This document shows positions 17,233 to 24,353 of a stretch of 64,000 nucleotides of DNA, in pieces. Below the pieces are notes generated by a model. The model was not told where the DNA came from, searched no databases, and saw only the letters and a program-made list of their open reading frames with translations. Position numbers and translations under genes: made by a program. This DNA comes from a virus. Each line of letters begins with the position of its first letter. Positions within the stretch are counted from its first letter, which is position 1. Location of the stretch: IMG/VR virus record IMGVR_UViG_3300042453_002958, positions 1 to 64,000 of that record. One strand, written 5' to 3'.

Positions 17233-17259
17233 GTTGCGATCCCCGTCGGGGACGGCAAC
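17233..17259. promoter_or_regulatory. Inverted repeat between int and repressor candidate
   Basis: Two 12-base arms (GTTGCGATCCCC and GGGGACGGCAAC, 10 of 12 paired) flank a 3-base spacer. It lies 38 bases before the repressor start and 139 bases from the integrase start, so it could be an operator or attachment-related site. Confidence 0.4.
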
Positions 17260-17296
17260 GCAGAATGCCCGGGAAACCGGGGCTAGTCTGTAGGGA

Positions 17297-17581
17297 ATGG
17301 AGCCCGCCATGCCAGCCCCGCGTGATCGACACCCGGGCGGACGGCCGCGGACGCGGGCGCCGTCGCCGCTGTTCGTTCGGATCGAATCCTTGGCACGGCG
17401 TAGGGGGCTTCGTCTCGACCAGCTAGCAGAAATCGCCGGCGTCGGCCGTGCAACGCTCTACCAGCTGAACGACCCGAAGGTGTCAACCGCCCGCGCGATC
17501 GCCGCAGCTCTCGGTGTGACGCTGGACCGTCTAACGCGAGACGAACCCGCCGCGAAGCCGCGCCGCCAACGGTCGGCGTGA
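17297..17581 (+). CDS. Cro/CI-type helix-turn-helix repressor candidate
   Basis: A 94-residue protein with an XRE-type helix-turn-helix at about residues 38-80: LDQLAEIAGVGRATLYQLND, then TARAIAAALGVTLDRL. The N-terminus is basic and Pro-rich. There is no C-terminal oligomerisation or peptidase domain, so it resembles a small Cro-like or short CI-like regulator. It diverges from the integrase. I infer control of lysogeny or of the integrase promoter. An internal start at MPAPRD (17309) is possible. Confidence 0.7.
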   Translation: MEPAMPAPRDRHPGGRPRTRAPSPLFVRIESLARRRGLRLDQLAEIAGVGRATLYQLNDPKVSTARAIAAALGVTLDRLTRDEPAAKPRRQRSA

Positions 17582-17850
17582 TATGCGGCGGATGATAACG
17601 TCGGCCACTCGCGTCACGCGGCCGGGCAACGCGCGATCGGCGGGGTGATATGCGGCACACCCGCCGCTACGGGGAACCGCAGAAACAATGGTTCTCCAAT
17701 CGATGTATCGCCGGTGCCCACGCGGTTCGCAGTAACGGTTTATCCTTCCGCCCGCTGCCGCCCCGAGCGACGCATGATCGCCGTCGGGCATCTGAGCTAT
17801 CGCCGCCGGCGCGGCGTCATGACTCGTGTCGGATCGCATCGCTCGCGTCC
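17582..17850. other. Gene-poor gap downstream of the repressor candidate
   Basis: About 270 bases hold no convincing coding sequence on either strand. Short open frames here have poor codon use and no ribosome binding site. The repressor candidate and the leftward gene at 17851 are convergent, so terminators are expected, but I see no clear hairpin followed by T. Confidence 0.5.
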
Positions 17851-18153
17851 TCACTTGTCCGCCATCTGGATCGAGTGCCGCGCCATGCGCTCCGGCTGGA
17901 TCCGCTTGAAGTAGACGACGAAGACAAGATTGCTCTCGCCGTGATTGCCCTGGAGCAACGCGCCTAACTCGGCCAGCCGCGTCGCGGCCCTCGTGTTGAA
18001 GCGGCGAAACGCGACGCGCAGAAACGTAGTCGGCGGGTCCGCGGCCTCGAACTGGTCGAGGAATATCTGCTCGGGCGCGTCGCGGTATCCGTCCGCGCGG
18101 TAGAGCTGCTCGGCCGCTTCGCGAATCTGCGCGGCTGTCAGTCCGGCAATCAT
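17851..18153 (-). CDS. Small unknown protein, leftward
   Basis: One hundred residues, started at 18153 because GGAGGGACCA lies directly upstream. The sequence is soluble and helical at the N-terminus (AAQIREAAEQLYRADGYRD), then mixed. I recognise no domain. It reads against the flanking rightward early genes, faces the early promoter at 18216 and is adjacent to the lysogeny region, so a lysogeny or superinfection role is possible. Confidence 0.55.
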   Translation of the reverse strand: MIAGLTAAQIREAAEQLYRADGYRDAPEQIFLDQFEAADPPTTFLRVAFRRFNTRAATRLAELGALLQGNHGESNLVFVVYFKRIQPERMARHSIQMADK

Positions 18154-18215
18154 TGGTCCCTCCATGCCGTGGCGGCCGTGATTCTAGCGGTTTGTCCGTT
18201 CTGTGGAAAACCCTC

Positions 18216-18244
18216 TTGACGCGATTGTCCGTGCGCCATAAAAC
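18216..18244 (+). promoter_or_regulatory. Early promoter of phage A
   Basis: TTGACG at 18216 and a weak CATAAA/TAAAAC -10 after 16-17 bases. The flank AACCCTCTTGAC is shared with B's early promoter at 61160, and CCTCTTGAC with the promoters at 25457 and 25841. It would drive the csrA operon. Confidence 0.6.
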
Positions 18245-18307
18245 CCCTCCCCGTGACGCCCAACGTGGGCATCGCCGCGACGCTCACGCGATCGCGAAAA
18301 CGGACTT

Positions 18308-18372
18308 CTCAGGCGAGGGACTGCCACATGACCGCCACCAGCAATCGCGTGGCGTCCCGCATCGACAAGGGA
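18308..18372 (+). promoter_or_regulatory. Leader with paired AGGGA motifs (candidate CsrA target)
   Basis: CTCAGGCGAGGGAC (18308-18321) is identical to 61355-61368 in B. AGGGA occurs at 18316-18320 and again at 18368-18372, each just before a start codon (18328 and 18380). CsrA dimers bind paired GGA motifs that overlap ribosome binding sites, and csrA lies downstream. Confidence 0.5.
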
Positions 18373-18591
18373 CGCACGAATGCGAAACCGAATCGCGGGA
18401 CTGACGACACCGGAGCACGATTCGCTCGACGATGGGCCGCTCGACGATCAGGCGGCCATGGAGTTCGCCCGCTGGACCCCGTCGCAGCGGCGGCTACGCA
18501 GGATGTTCGCACGGATGCAACGTCGGAGGATCCGACGGATTCTGCGGATGCACTCGGCCCCGGTCGCCATGGAGGGCGCCCGGGATGCTGA
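18328..18591 (+). CDS. Possible leader reading frame
   Basis: An 87-codon frame starts with a good GAGGGA ribosome binding site and matches, in position, an ATG 52 bases before the next gene in B. Only its first 20 or so codons have the third-base bias of a real gene; after 18380 it overlaps the next frame. It may be a translated leader rather than a functional protein. Confidence 0.3.
   Translation: MTATSNRVASRIDKGRTNAKPNRGTDDTGARFARRWAARRSGGHGVRPLDPVAAAATQDVRTDATSEDPTDSADALGPGRHGGRPGC
18380..18584 (+). other. Coding segment before csrA with no stop of its own
   Basis: From ATG 18380 (ribosome binding site AAGGGA) the frame shows strong coding bias and encodes a helical, Arg-rich peptide with FARWTPSQRRLRRMF. 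It has no stop before csrA starts in another frame, and stays open through csrA into the gene at 18776, ending at 19039 (219 codons). Codon bias is lost across csrA. Either a 219-residue fusion exists with csrA nested inside it, or a stop or frameshift has been lost. The equivalent B gene (61425, same 52-base spacing) ends normally. Confidence 0.45.
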
Positions 18592-18779
18592 GGCTACGCC
18601 GCAGAGTGGGCGAGCGGATCGTCGTCATCCCGCCGGACTCCGGGCCGATCCGTGTGACGGTCGTGGAAGTGGACGGGGGCAAAGTGTGGATCGGAGTGGA
18701 CGCCGACGCGGACACGAAGATCTACCGCGAAGAGGTATACCGACGAGTGCTCGAGGAGCGACAGCAGCCGCAGGAATGA
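18585..18779 (+). CDS. csrA: CsrA-family RNA-binding regulator
   Basis: Sixty-four residues, the normal CsrA length. It begins MLRLRRRVGERIVV and carries the second signature VWIGVDADADTKIYREEVY, with the RNA-contacting Arg in YREE. CsrA dimers bind GGA motifs in mRNA leaders and change translation or stability. The ribosome binding site GGAGGG lies 8 bases before the ATG. It is the second gene of the early operon, with AGGGA motifs in the leader, so autoregulation or host mRNA control is likely. B has its own copy at 62135. Confidence 0.9.
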   Translation: MLRLRRRVGERIVVIPPDSGPIRVTVVEVDGGKVWIGVDADADTKIYREEVYRRVLEERQQPQE

Positions 18780-19039
18780 TGCCGATGGGTTGCATCGCTG
18801 GCGACGCCATGCCGGGCGACGCGGAGGCGGCGGGGGCCGCGGCCGAAATCGCCGAGCAGGCCGGACTGTGCCGCGGGGATCTGGTGCTGTTCTTCGACGC
18901 TGAACGCGGGTTTCGCCAGCTCACCGCGGCATGGGTGATCCAGGTGACGACGCGCGGAGATGTCGTCGTCGAAACGTGCCTGGAGCGGTGCGAGCTGCTC
19001 GTGTCGGCCAGCCAGATCGCGCGGAGGATCCCGTCGTGA
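18776..19039 (+). CDS. Small early protein, unknown
   Basis: Eighty-seven residues starting in the csrA stop (ATGA). The C-terminal half is beta-rich (RGDLVLFFDAERGFRQLTAAWVIQV), like a small SH3 or KOW-type barrel. It is in the same frame as the coding segment from 18380, so a fused product cannot be excluded. Function unknown; placement suggests early gene control or takeover. Confidence 0.55.
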   Translation: MMPMGCIAGDAMPGDAEAAGAAAEIAEQAGLCRGDLVLFFDAERGFRQLTAAWVIQVTTRGDVVVETCLERCELLVSASQIARRIPS

Positions 19040-19263
19040 AGCAACTCAACCGATCGGCGAGGGTGAGCCGGCGGCCAGCGGACGCTGCCGCGTGGATGCG
19101 AGCCCGGGTGTGGCGTCTGGTGCAGGCCGTGCGGCAGCTGCACGAGTCGGAAGTCTGCGTGTCCGCGAAGACCTACCGACAGGATCCGATGCTCCGAATG
19201 CTGGTCCGCGACACCGCGGACGAAATCGCGGCCGAGCTCCGCGTGCAAGGGGGGCCACTGTGA
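19036..19263 (+). CDS. Small helical early protein, possible homologue of B 62301
   Basis: Seventy-five residues from GTG, overlapping both neighbours. It is helical and basic (ARVWRLVQAVRQLHESEV), with a conserved-looking C-terminal helix. B's protein at 62301, also 75 residues and also just after csrA, has a matching RLLRAVN helix. I infer a shared early gene of unknown role. Confidence 0.55.
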   Translation: MKQLNRSARVSRRPADAAAWMRARVWRLVQAVRQLHESEVCVSAKTYRQDPMLRMLVRDTADEIAAELRVQGGPL

Positions 19264-19421
19264 TGACCGCGTGTTTCGTGGCCGGGATCGCCGTCGGCGT
19301 CGGATGCACCGCTCTGGCGGTGGTGTTCGGCGCGGTGACGGCGTGCTGCTCGCGACGTAGCGATCGGCACTGGGACTGTGTTCGTGACCAACTGTTTTCC
19401 CACGATGGAGGTGAGCGATGA
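19263..19421 (+). CDS. Tiny membrane protein
   Basis: Fifty-two residues. A single hydrophobic helix (FVAGIAVGVGCTALAVVFGAV) is followed by two Cys and a basic, charged tail. It overlaps the preceding stop and ends four bases into the recombinase gene. Early phage membrane peptides can act in superinfection exclusion or membrane anchoring, but nothing here proves it. Confidence 0.45.
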   Translation: MTACFVAGIAVGVGCTALAVVFGAVTACCSRRSDRHWDCVRDQLFSHDGGER

Positions 19422-20254
19422 CCGAATCTGCGATTGCGGTGACACCGGCCAAGCGGTCGGTGCTGATGACGATGGCGACACGCTACGGGATGGAGCCCGA
19501 AGCGTTCGAGGCGACCGTGCGGGCCACATGCGGCATGGCGGGTGCGACACGCGAGGAGTTCGCGGCGTTCCTGCTCGTCGCGAAGGAATACGCCCTGAAC
19601 CCGGCCACGCGAGAAATCTACGCGTTTCCGAAAAAGGGCGGCGGAATCCAGCCGATCGTGTCCATCGACGGGTGGATCACGATGGGGAACAACCACCCGC
19701 AGATGGATGGCCTCGAGGTCGACTTCCAGCACGACGACGCCGGGAAGTTGGTGTCGGCTACGGCCCGCGTCTTTCGGAAGGATCGGTCGCACCCGGTCGT
19801 CGTGACGGAGTATCTGGCCGAGTGCATCCGGCCGACGGACCCGTGGAAGATGCAGCACCGGATGCTCCGGCACAAGGCGGCGATCCAAGCCTTCCGCTAC
19901 GCGTTCGGCTTCTCGGGGATCATGGAGCCGGACGAAGCCGAGGGGGTCGAGAGCCGGGCGGCCAGCACGACCACGCCCGAGCCGCGCGCGGTGCAAGAGC
20001 TGCCACCGCTGACCGAGGCCGAGTGGCAAAAGCTGATGCCCGCGTGGATCCGTGCGGTCGCGGCCGGCCGCAAAACGGGCGGCGACATCCTCGCCTTTGC
20101 CCGGACGCGGTGGTCGCTGACCGACGGCCAAGCCGACCAGATCATGCTGATCGGCGCCACCGTCGCCGATGACGGCGAAATCGTCGAGGCCGTGGCGGTG
20201 GGCCGCGGTGACGCGTGGGAACCGCCGGTCGGCGACGAAGGGGGTGCCGCATGA
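19418..20254 (+). CDS. bet: RecT/Bet-type single-strand annealing protein
   Basis: A 278-residue protein. The core LNPATREIYAFPKKGGGI, then QPIVSIDGW, and PWKMQHRMLRHKAAIQAFRY near residue 150 are hallmarks of the phage RecT/Redbeta (Bet) family. It anneals complementary single strands during phage recombination. It overlaps the YqaJ exonuclease by ATGA, giving a two-component system as in lambda Red. The C-terminal 80 residues are acidic and variable. B uses an unrelated Sak4-like ATPase instead. Confidence 0.88.
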   Translation: MTESAIAVTPAKRSVLMTMATRYGMEPEAFEATVRATCGMAGATREEFAAFLLVAKEYALNPATREIYAFPKKGGGIQPIVSIDGWITMGNNHPQMDGLEVDFQHDDAGKLVSATARVFRKDRSHPVVVTEYLAECIRPTDPWKMQHRMLRHKAAIQAFRYAFGFSGIMEPDEAEGVESRAASTTTPEPRAVQELPPLTEAEWQKLMPAWIRAVAAGRKTGGDILAFARTRWSLTDGQADQIMLIGATVADDGEIVEAVAVGRGDAWEPPVGDEGGAA

Positions 20255-21933
20255 AGATCATCTCGCTCGCCCAAGGCTCGCCGGAGTGGCTCGCGCACCG
20301 CGCCGCCCACTTCAACGCAAGCGACGCGCCGGCCATGCTCGGGTGCTCCCCGCACAAAAGCCGCCGACAGCTGCTCGCGGAGTGTGCCACGGGCATCACG
20401 CCGGAAGTCGACCCGGCGACGCAACGGCGGTTCAACAACGGCCACCGGCTGGAAGCCCTCGCGCGGCCCATGGCCGAGCAAATCGTCGGCGAGCCGCTCT
20501 ACCCGGTGACGGGCACGAACGGCCGCTACTCCGCGAGTTTCGACGGTCTGACGCTCGGGGGCGAAACCGCATTCGAGCACAAGGCGCTCAACGGCGACAT
20601 CCGGGCCGCGTTCCAATCCGGGGCCGACCTGCCCATGCACTACCGCGTGCAGATGGAGCACCAACTGCTCGTGAGCGGGGCCGGTCGCGTGCTGTTCGTG
20701 GCGAGCGATTGGGACGCCGCCGGGAATCTGCTCGAGTCGCACCACCGCTGGGTCGAATCGGACCCGGTGCTCCGCGAGCGGATCGTGGCCGGATGGACGC
20801 AGTTCGCGGCCGACCTAATGTCCTTCGAGCCGGCCGCGCCGGCGGAAGCGGCGCCGGTGGGAACCGCGCCGGAAACGCTGCCGGCCCTGCGGATCGAAGT
20901 CGAGGGCACCGTCATCGCCAGCAACCTCCAGACGTTCCGCGAAACCGCCATCACGGCAATCCGCCACGTCCGCCGAGACTTGACGACCGATCAGGACTTC
21001 GCGGACGCGGAGCTGTCGGTCAAATGGTGCCGGGAAGTCGAGACCCGGATCGACGCCGCCAAGGCTCACGCGCTGTCGCAGACCGCGTCCATCGAAGAGC
21101 TTTTCCGCACGCTCGACGACGTGTCCGCGGAGGCTCGCCGGGTGCGGCTCGACCTGGAGAAGCTGGTCCGCGGGCGGAAGGATGAAATCCGAACGTCGAT
21201 CGTGGTCGACGCCCAGCGGGCGCTGGCGAAGCATGTCGCCATGCTGTCGGCCGAAACCATGCCCTTCGAGCTTCGGCCGCCGGCGGCGGACTTCGGCGGG
21301 GCGGTCAAGGGGAAGCGTTCGATCACGGCCATGCACGACGCCGTCGACCACGCTCTGGCCGACGCCAAGATGGCCGCGGACGCGGAGGCCCGGGTCGTGC
21401 GAGCAAACGTCGCCGCATTCCGCGACATGGCGGCGGGCCGCGAGTCGCTCTTCCCCGACGGCGGGAAACTGATCGGCATGGAGCCGGCGGCGTTCCGCGA
21501 GTTGGTGGCCGGCCGGATCGCCCGGGCTGACGCGGAAAACGCGGAGCGTGCCCGGAAGGCCGCGGAAGCGGCAACGGCGGCGGCGCCGGAAGCGGCCACG
21601 CCGCCGGCCGTGCTCCACCAAACGACCGGCCCGGGGGCGCCGGAAACCGCGGCGGCGGCCGCGGCGGACGACGACTTCGGCGACGGCGACGAAGCGGCCA
21701 GCGAACCGGCCACGCTGAGCCTTGGCGACATCAACGCCCGGCTCGGGATCACGATGTCGGCCGCGTTCATCGCCAACACGCTGCAAGTGGCGCCAGCCGG
21801 GCGGAATCGCCGGGCGCTGCTGTTCACCGATCGCCAGTTCCGGGCCATCTGCCAGCGGCTGGCGTCGCACGTTCACGCGGTGAGCGCGCGGACTCGTGTT
21901 CGGGAAGTTGCAACGATCGGAGATGAATCATGA
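20251..21933 (+). CDS. YqaJ-type exonuclease with long C-terminal extension
   Basis: A 560-residue protein. Residues 1-200 form a lambda-exonuclease/YqaJ nuclease: QGSPEWLAHRAAHFNASDA, then GHRLEAL, D98 in FDGL and E109-x-K111 in FEHKAL. It would resect double-strand ends 5' to 3' and hand single strands to RecT. The extension at about 235-390 is a long charged helical domain resembling DUF1351-type phage proteins. It is followed by an Ala/Pro/Glu-rich linker and a C-terminal DNA-binding-like segment (SLGDINARLGITMSAAFI). The extension roughly doubles the usual length of YqaJ. Confidence 0.8.
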   Translation: MKIISLAQGSPEWLAHRAAHFNASDAPAMLGCSPHKSRRQLLAECATGITPEVDPATQRRFNNGHRLEALARPMAEQIVGEPLYPVTGTNGRYSASFDGLTLGGETAFEHKALNGDIRAAFQSGADLPMHYRVQMEHQLLVSGAGRVLFVASDWDAAGNLLESHHRWVESDPVLRERIVAGWTQFAADLMSFEPAAPAEAAPVGTAPETLPALRIEVEGTVIASNLQTFRETAITAIRHVRRDLTTDQDFADAELSVKWCREVETRIDAAKAHALSQTASIEELFRTLDDVSAEARRVRLDLEKLVRGRKDEIRTSIVVDAQRALAKHVAMLSAETMPFELRPPAADFGGAVKGKRSITAMHDAVDHALADAKMAADAEARVVRANVAAFRDMAAGRESLFPDGGKLIGMEPAAFRELVAGRIARADAENAERARKAAEAATAAAPEAATPPAVLHQTTGPGAPETAAAAAADDDFGDGDEAASEPATLSLGDINARLGITMSAAFIANTLQVAPAGRNRRALLFTDRQFRAICQRLASHVHAVSARTRVREVATIGDES

Positions 21934-22166
21934 TCCGGCGAGCCTTGCGGTGGATCTTCGGGATCGACGCGTTCGAGCGGATGGAGGCCGAGCTGCACCA
22001 AATGGAAGTCCACCGTAAAGCCTACCGTGACAACGCGCGGAGTCTTTCGGAGGAAAACTCGCGGCTCCGAAAAACGATCGCCGAGCAGCGGTCGCTGCTC
22101 GTGATGCTCCGCGACGTGAATCGCGAGATGGACGAACGTATCGGGAAGTTGGAGGGTGTCGCGTGA
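21930..22166 (+). CDS. Short coiled-coil protein
   Basis: Seventy-eight residues. A hydrophobic N-terminal turn (IRRALRWIFGID) is followed by one continuous heptad-like helix (ERMEAELHQMEVHRKAYRD onward) to the C-terminus. It is coupled to both neighbours by four-base overlaps. No known family; a scaffold or dimer partner in recombination or replication is possible. Confidence 0.55.
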   Translation: MIRRALRWIFGIDAFERMEAELHQMEVHRKAYRDNARSLSEENSRLRKTIAEQRSLLVMLRDVNREMDERIGKLEGVA

Positions 22167-22348
22167 AGTCCCCGGAAGCCAGGGAATACGAGCGGCTCGA
22201 CCGGCATATCCGCACGGCAAACAGCGTCCGCGAGCTGCTGATATGGGACGCCGGGCGGGCAATGGCCGCGCTGCCGGCCACGCACGACAAGGCGCTCGCC
22301 CGAGCGGTGGCCGCGCGAATGCAGCACCTGACGGGGCGGAAGCCATGA
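22163..22348 (+). CDS. Small helical protein, unknown
   Basis: Sixty-one residues from GTG, overlapping the previous stop (GTGA). It is entirely helical, with an N-terminal EAREYERLDRHIRTA segment and a basic C-terminus. It lies in the tight recombination-replication operon. No motif recognised. Confidence 0.5.
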   Translation: MKSPEAREYERLDRHIRTANSVRELLIWDAGRAMAALPATHDKALARAVAARMQHLTGRKP

Positions 22349-22701
22349 GCGACTATTGGCCAGAGCGAACGGACTTCGGGCCGCTGTTCTCCGCGCCCAA
22401 GGCCCGCGCGAGCGATCCGCCGACATCCCACGCGGCCGCGCGATCACGCGGCCTGACCGGCCAAAAGCTGCTCGTGTACGAAGCCCTCGCCGCCGGCCCT
22501 GCCGGCCAGACCGAGCTCGGCCAGCGGATCGGGATGGACGCCCACCGCGTCAACAAGCGGCTCGCGGACCTCGAAAGCGAAGGGCTTGCCGCGCCGACGG
22601 GCGACGAAGTTCGCAACGCTGGCGGGTGCCTGGAGCGGGTTTGGCGACGGATCGCAACCAATGCGGAATCGAATGGAGGCCAGCATGGCACGGAAGCCTG
22701 A
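22345..22701 (+). CDS. Winged-helix-like DNA-binding protein
   Basis: A 118-residue protein. After the N-terminal region DPPTSHAAARS, a winged-helix pattern follows: TGQKLLVYEALAAGPAGQTE, then GMDAHRVNKRLADLE as the recognition helix and GLAAPTG as the wing. Phages often place such a protein beside replication genes. It overlaps the next gene's likely start by 17 bases. A role in origin binding or regulation is inferred. Confidence 0.6.
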   Translation: MSDYWPERTDFGPLFSAPKARASDPPTSHAAARSRGLTGQKLLVYEALAAGPAGQTELGQRIGMDAHRVNKRLADLESEGLAAPTGDEVRNAGGCLERVWRRIATNAESNGGQHGTEA

Positions 22702-23731
22702 CACGCGGCACGTTCTGCCGCTGTTTTGCGACGACCTGATCGCGTCCACCGTGGACATGACGCCCGCGTGCTTCGGCGCGTACATGCGGCTCATCTGCTA
22801 CGCGTGGACGCGCGGCGGACTGCCGAACGACGAGCGAGCATGCGATCGGATCGCCGGCGGGATGGAGCCGGGGGATTGGGACACCATCCGGCCGCGACTG
22901 ATCGAGCTGGACGACGGCCGCTTGAGCCACGACCGCCTCGAGCGGGAGCGGGCGGCGGTTGACAGCATGGCCGAGAAGCGATCCGAAGCCGGCCGGAAGG
23001 GAAACGACACCCGCTGGGGATCGCAAACGGATCGCAAAGCGATCGCAAACGGATCGCAAAGCGATCGCAAAGCCATCGCAAACGAATCGCGTGCTTCTTC
23101 GGATTCTGCGCCATGGCCCGTCGACCGGGCCGGATGTCGGGAATCCGATTCGGAATCGAGTTCCATCGACACCCGCGAATCTCCGGCAAAAACCGCGGTT
23201 CGATCGCAAAGCGATCGCAAACGGATCGCAAACGGATCGCAAAGCGATCGCAAAACGATCGCCCCTACTCCTACCCTACTCCTACCCAAGCAAGAGGAAA
23301 GACAATACGCGCGCGCCGACGGCGAAACGCCGCAGCCGGGGGCCGGGAACGCGGGGCCAGAGCCGGGGGCCGACGGGGACCCCGCGGCGGCCACGAAGCC
23401 CGCGGCCCGCCCGCGGCGGCCCGGATGGGTGCATGACGAGTGGGCGCGGATCGTCGAGGTGTGGAACGCGACCGATCGCGCCGTGCCCTGGACGCTCGTG
23501 ACGCCGCCGAACGGATTCGCCGACCTTGCCGCGTCCCCGGGGTGGGTCGCGCAAGCCCTCGCGGCGGTCGCCATGCTCCCCGAGTGCCGACGGTTCGAGC
23601 GGCCCGTGCCGTGGACGCAGTTCGTGCGGGATCTGGACCGGATTATCGCCGGCGAGTTCCGCGATCCGAGGGAGGCCCCGCGCCAGCTGGCCGCAGCCGG
23701 GGGCCGCCCGCAACGAAGGGGAAATCTATGA
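22685..23731 (+). CDS. Replication protein (DUF1376/YdaU-like) carrying the origin
   Basis: A 348-residue protein. The N-terminal domain (LPLFCDDLIASTVDMTPACF, then AYMRLICYAWTRGGLPNDE) matches the DUF1376/YdaU domain of phage replication initiators. A low-complexity middle (residues about 110-195) is encoded by two arrays of 11-base repeats and reads as repeated SQSDRKAIAN. The C-terminal domain (VHDEWARIVEVWNATDRAVP onward) may load helicase. I start at 22685 because GGAGG precedes it. As in lambda O, the origin appears to lie inside the initiator gene. Confidence 0.75.
   Translation: MARKPDTRHVLPLFCDDLIASTVDMTPACFGAYMRLICYAWTRGGLPNDERACDRIAGGMEPGDWDTIRPRLIELDDGRLSHDRLERERAAVDSMAEKRSEAGRKGNDTRWGSQTDRKAIANGSQSDRKAIANESRASSDSAPWPVDRAGCRESDSESSSIDTRESPAKTAVRSQSDRKRIANGSQSDRKTIAPTPTLLLPKQEERQYARADGETPQPGAGNAGPEPGADGDPAAATKPAARPRRPGWVHDEWARIVEVWNATDRAVPWTLVTPPNGFADLAASPGWVAQALAAVAMLPECRRFERPVPWTQFVRDLDRIIAGEFRDPREAPRQLAAAGGRPQRRGNL
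23018..23083 (+). repeat. Iteron array 1 (six 11-base units)
   Basis: Six consecutive units of SSATCGCAAAS (most commonly GGATCGCAAAC or CGATCGCAAAG), each exactly 11 bases, with a seventh degenerate unit after 23083. The period is close to one turn of the DNA helix, so bound protein would lie on one face. Confidence 0.9.
23201..23266 (+). repeat. Iteron array 2 (five 11-base units plus one degenerate)
   Basis: Five units of the same 11-base consensus, 117 bases after array 1 and in the same orientation, then CGATCGCCCCT. The pair of arrays within the replication gene marks the probable origin, 23018-23266. Confidence 0.9.
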
Positions 23732-24321
23732 GCCGGACGTGGGACGAAAACCGCGAGACGATCAACGGGCTCTGGCCGATGGCGCAGTTCACCGCGGAGG
23801 AAGCCGATCTGTGGCGATCCGACCTGGAGCCGCTGAACCAAGACGCGCTGTTCGAGGCGATCCGGCAGGTGAAACGGTCCCGGGACTCAGTCTACCCGCA
23901 ACTCGCTTGGGTGCATGACGCGTATCGCCAGCTGCGGGCGGCGCAGCGTGTCGCCGAGCGGATGCACGACGAGCGCCAGCCGGCCTACTCCGGGGAGCGA
24001 CTCGTGATCGACGCGGAGGATAGCCGCCGGCTTCGGGCGCAGTTCGAGGCGGACATCGGCGCCGCAGCGACGATCGAAGCCCTCGACCACGTCGCCGCTT
24101 CGATCGCGGCGTCGCTCGAGCGGATGGAGGCCGTGGCGGCGGTCGTGCTCTGCGGGAAAGTGCGGGAGGCCCGGCAGCGGCTCGAGCACCCGGAAATCCC
24201 CCAGCGGTCGGCGCCATCCATGCGGTCGGCGCCGCGGGACGCGCGCGAGTGGCACGGCGAAGAGCACTCGCGATCGGAGTTCCTCCGCGTGCTGTCCGAT
24301 TCCGAGCTCGGCCGGGATTGA
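23728..24321 (+). CDS. Replication-associated protein, possible helicase loader
   Basis: A 197-residue helical protein that overlaps the replication gene by ATGA. The N-terminal block (NGLWPMAQFTAEEADLWRSD, then LEPLNQDALFEAIRQVKRS) resembles small phage helicase-loader or primosome proteins that follow initiators. The middle is rich in Ala and Arg helices. There is no Walker motif, so it is not a DnaC-type ATPase. The assignment rests on position and fold impression. Confidence 0.5.
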   Translation: MSRTWDENRETINGLWPMAQFTAEEADLWRSDLEPLNQDALFEAIRQVKRSRDSVYPQLAWVHDAYRQLRAAQRVAERMHDERQPAYSGERLVIDAEDSRRLRAQFEADIGAAATIEALDHVAASIAASLERMEAVAAVVLCGKVREARQRLEHPEIPQRSAPSMRSAPRDAREWHGEEHSRSEFLRVLSDSELGRD

Positions 24322-24353
24322 AGAAGTGCCCCCCGTCGCGACACGATACAACC

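Noticed and set aside
17645-17914. Small rightward frame between repressor candidate and the gene at 17851
   Set aside because: Poor codon bias, no ribosome binding site, and it overlaps a better leftward gene.
23018-23266. Short regular repeats that could be taken for a CRISPR array
   Set aside because: Units are 11 bases, contiguous without spacers and lie inside a coding gene. They fit origin iterons, not CRISPR.
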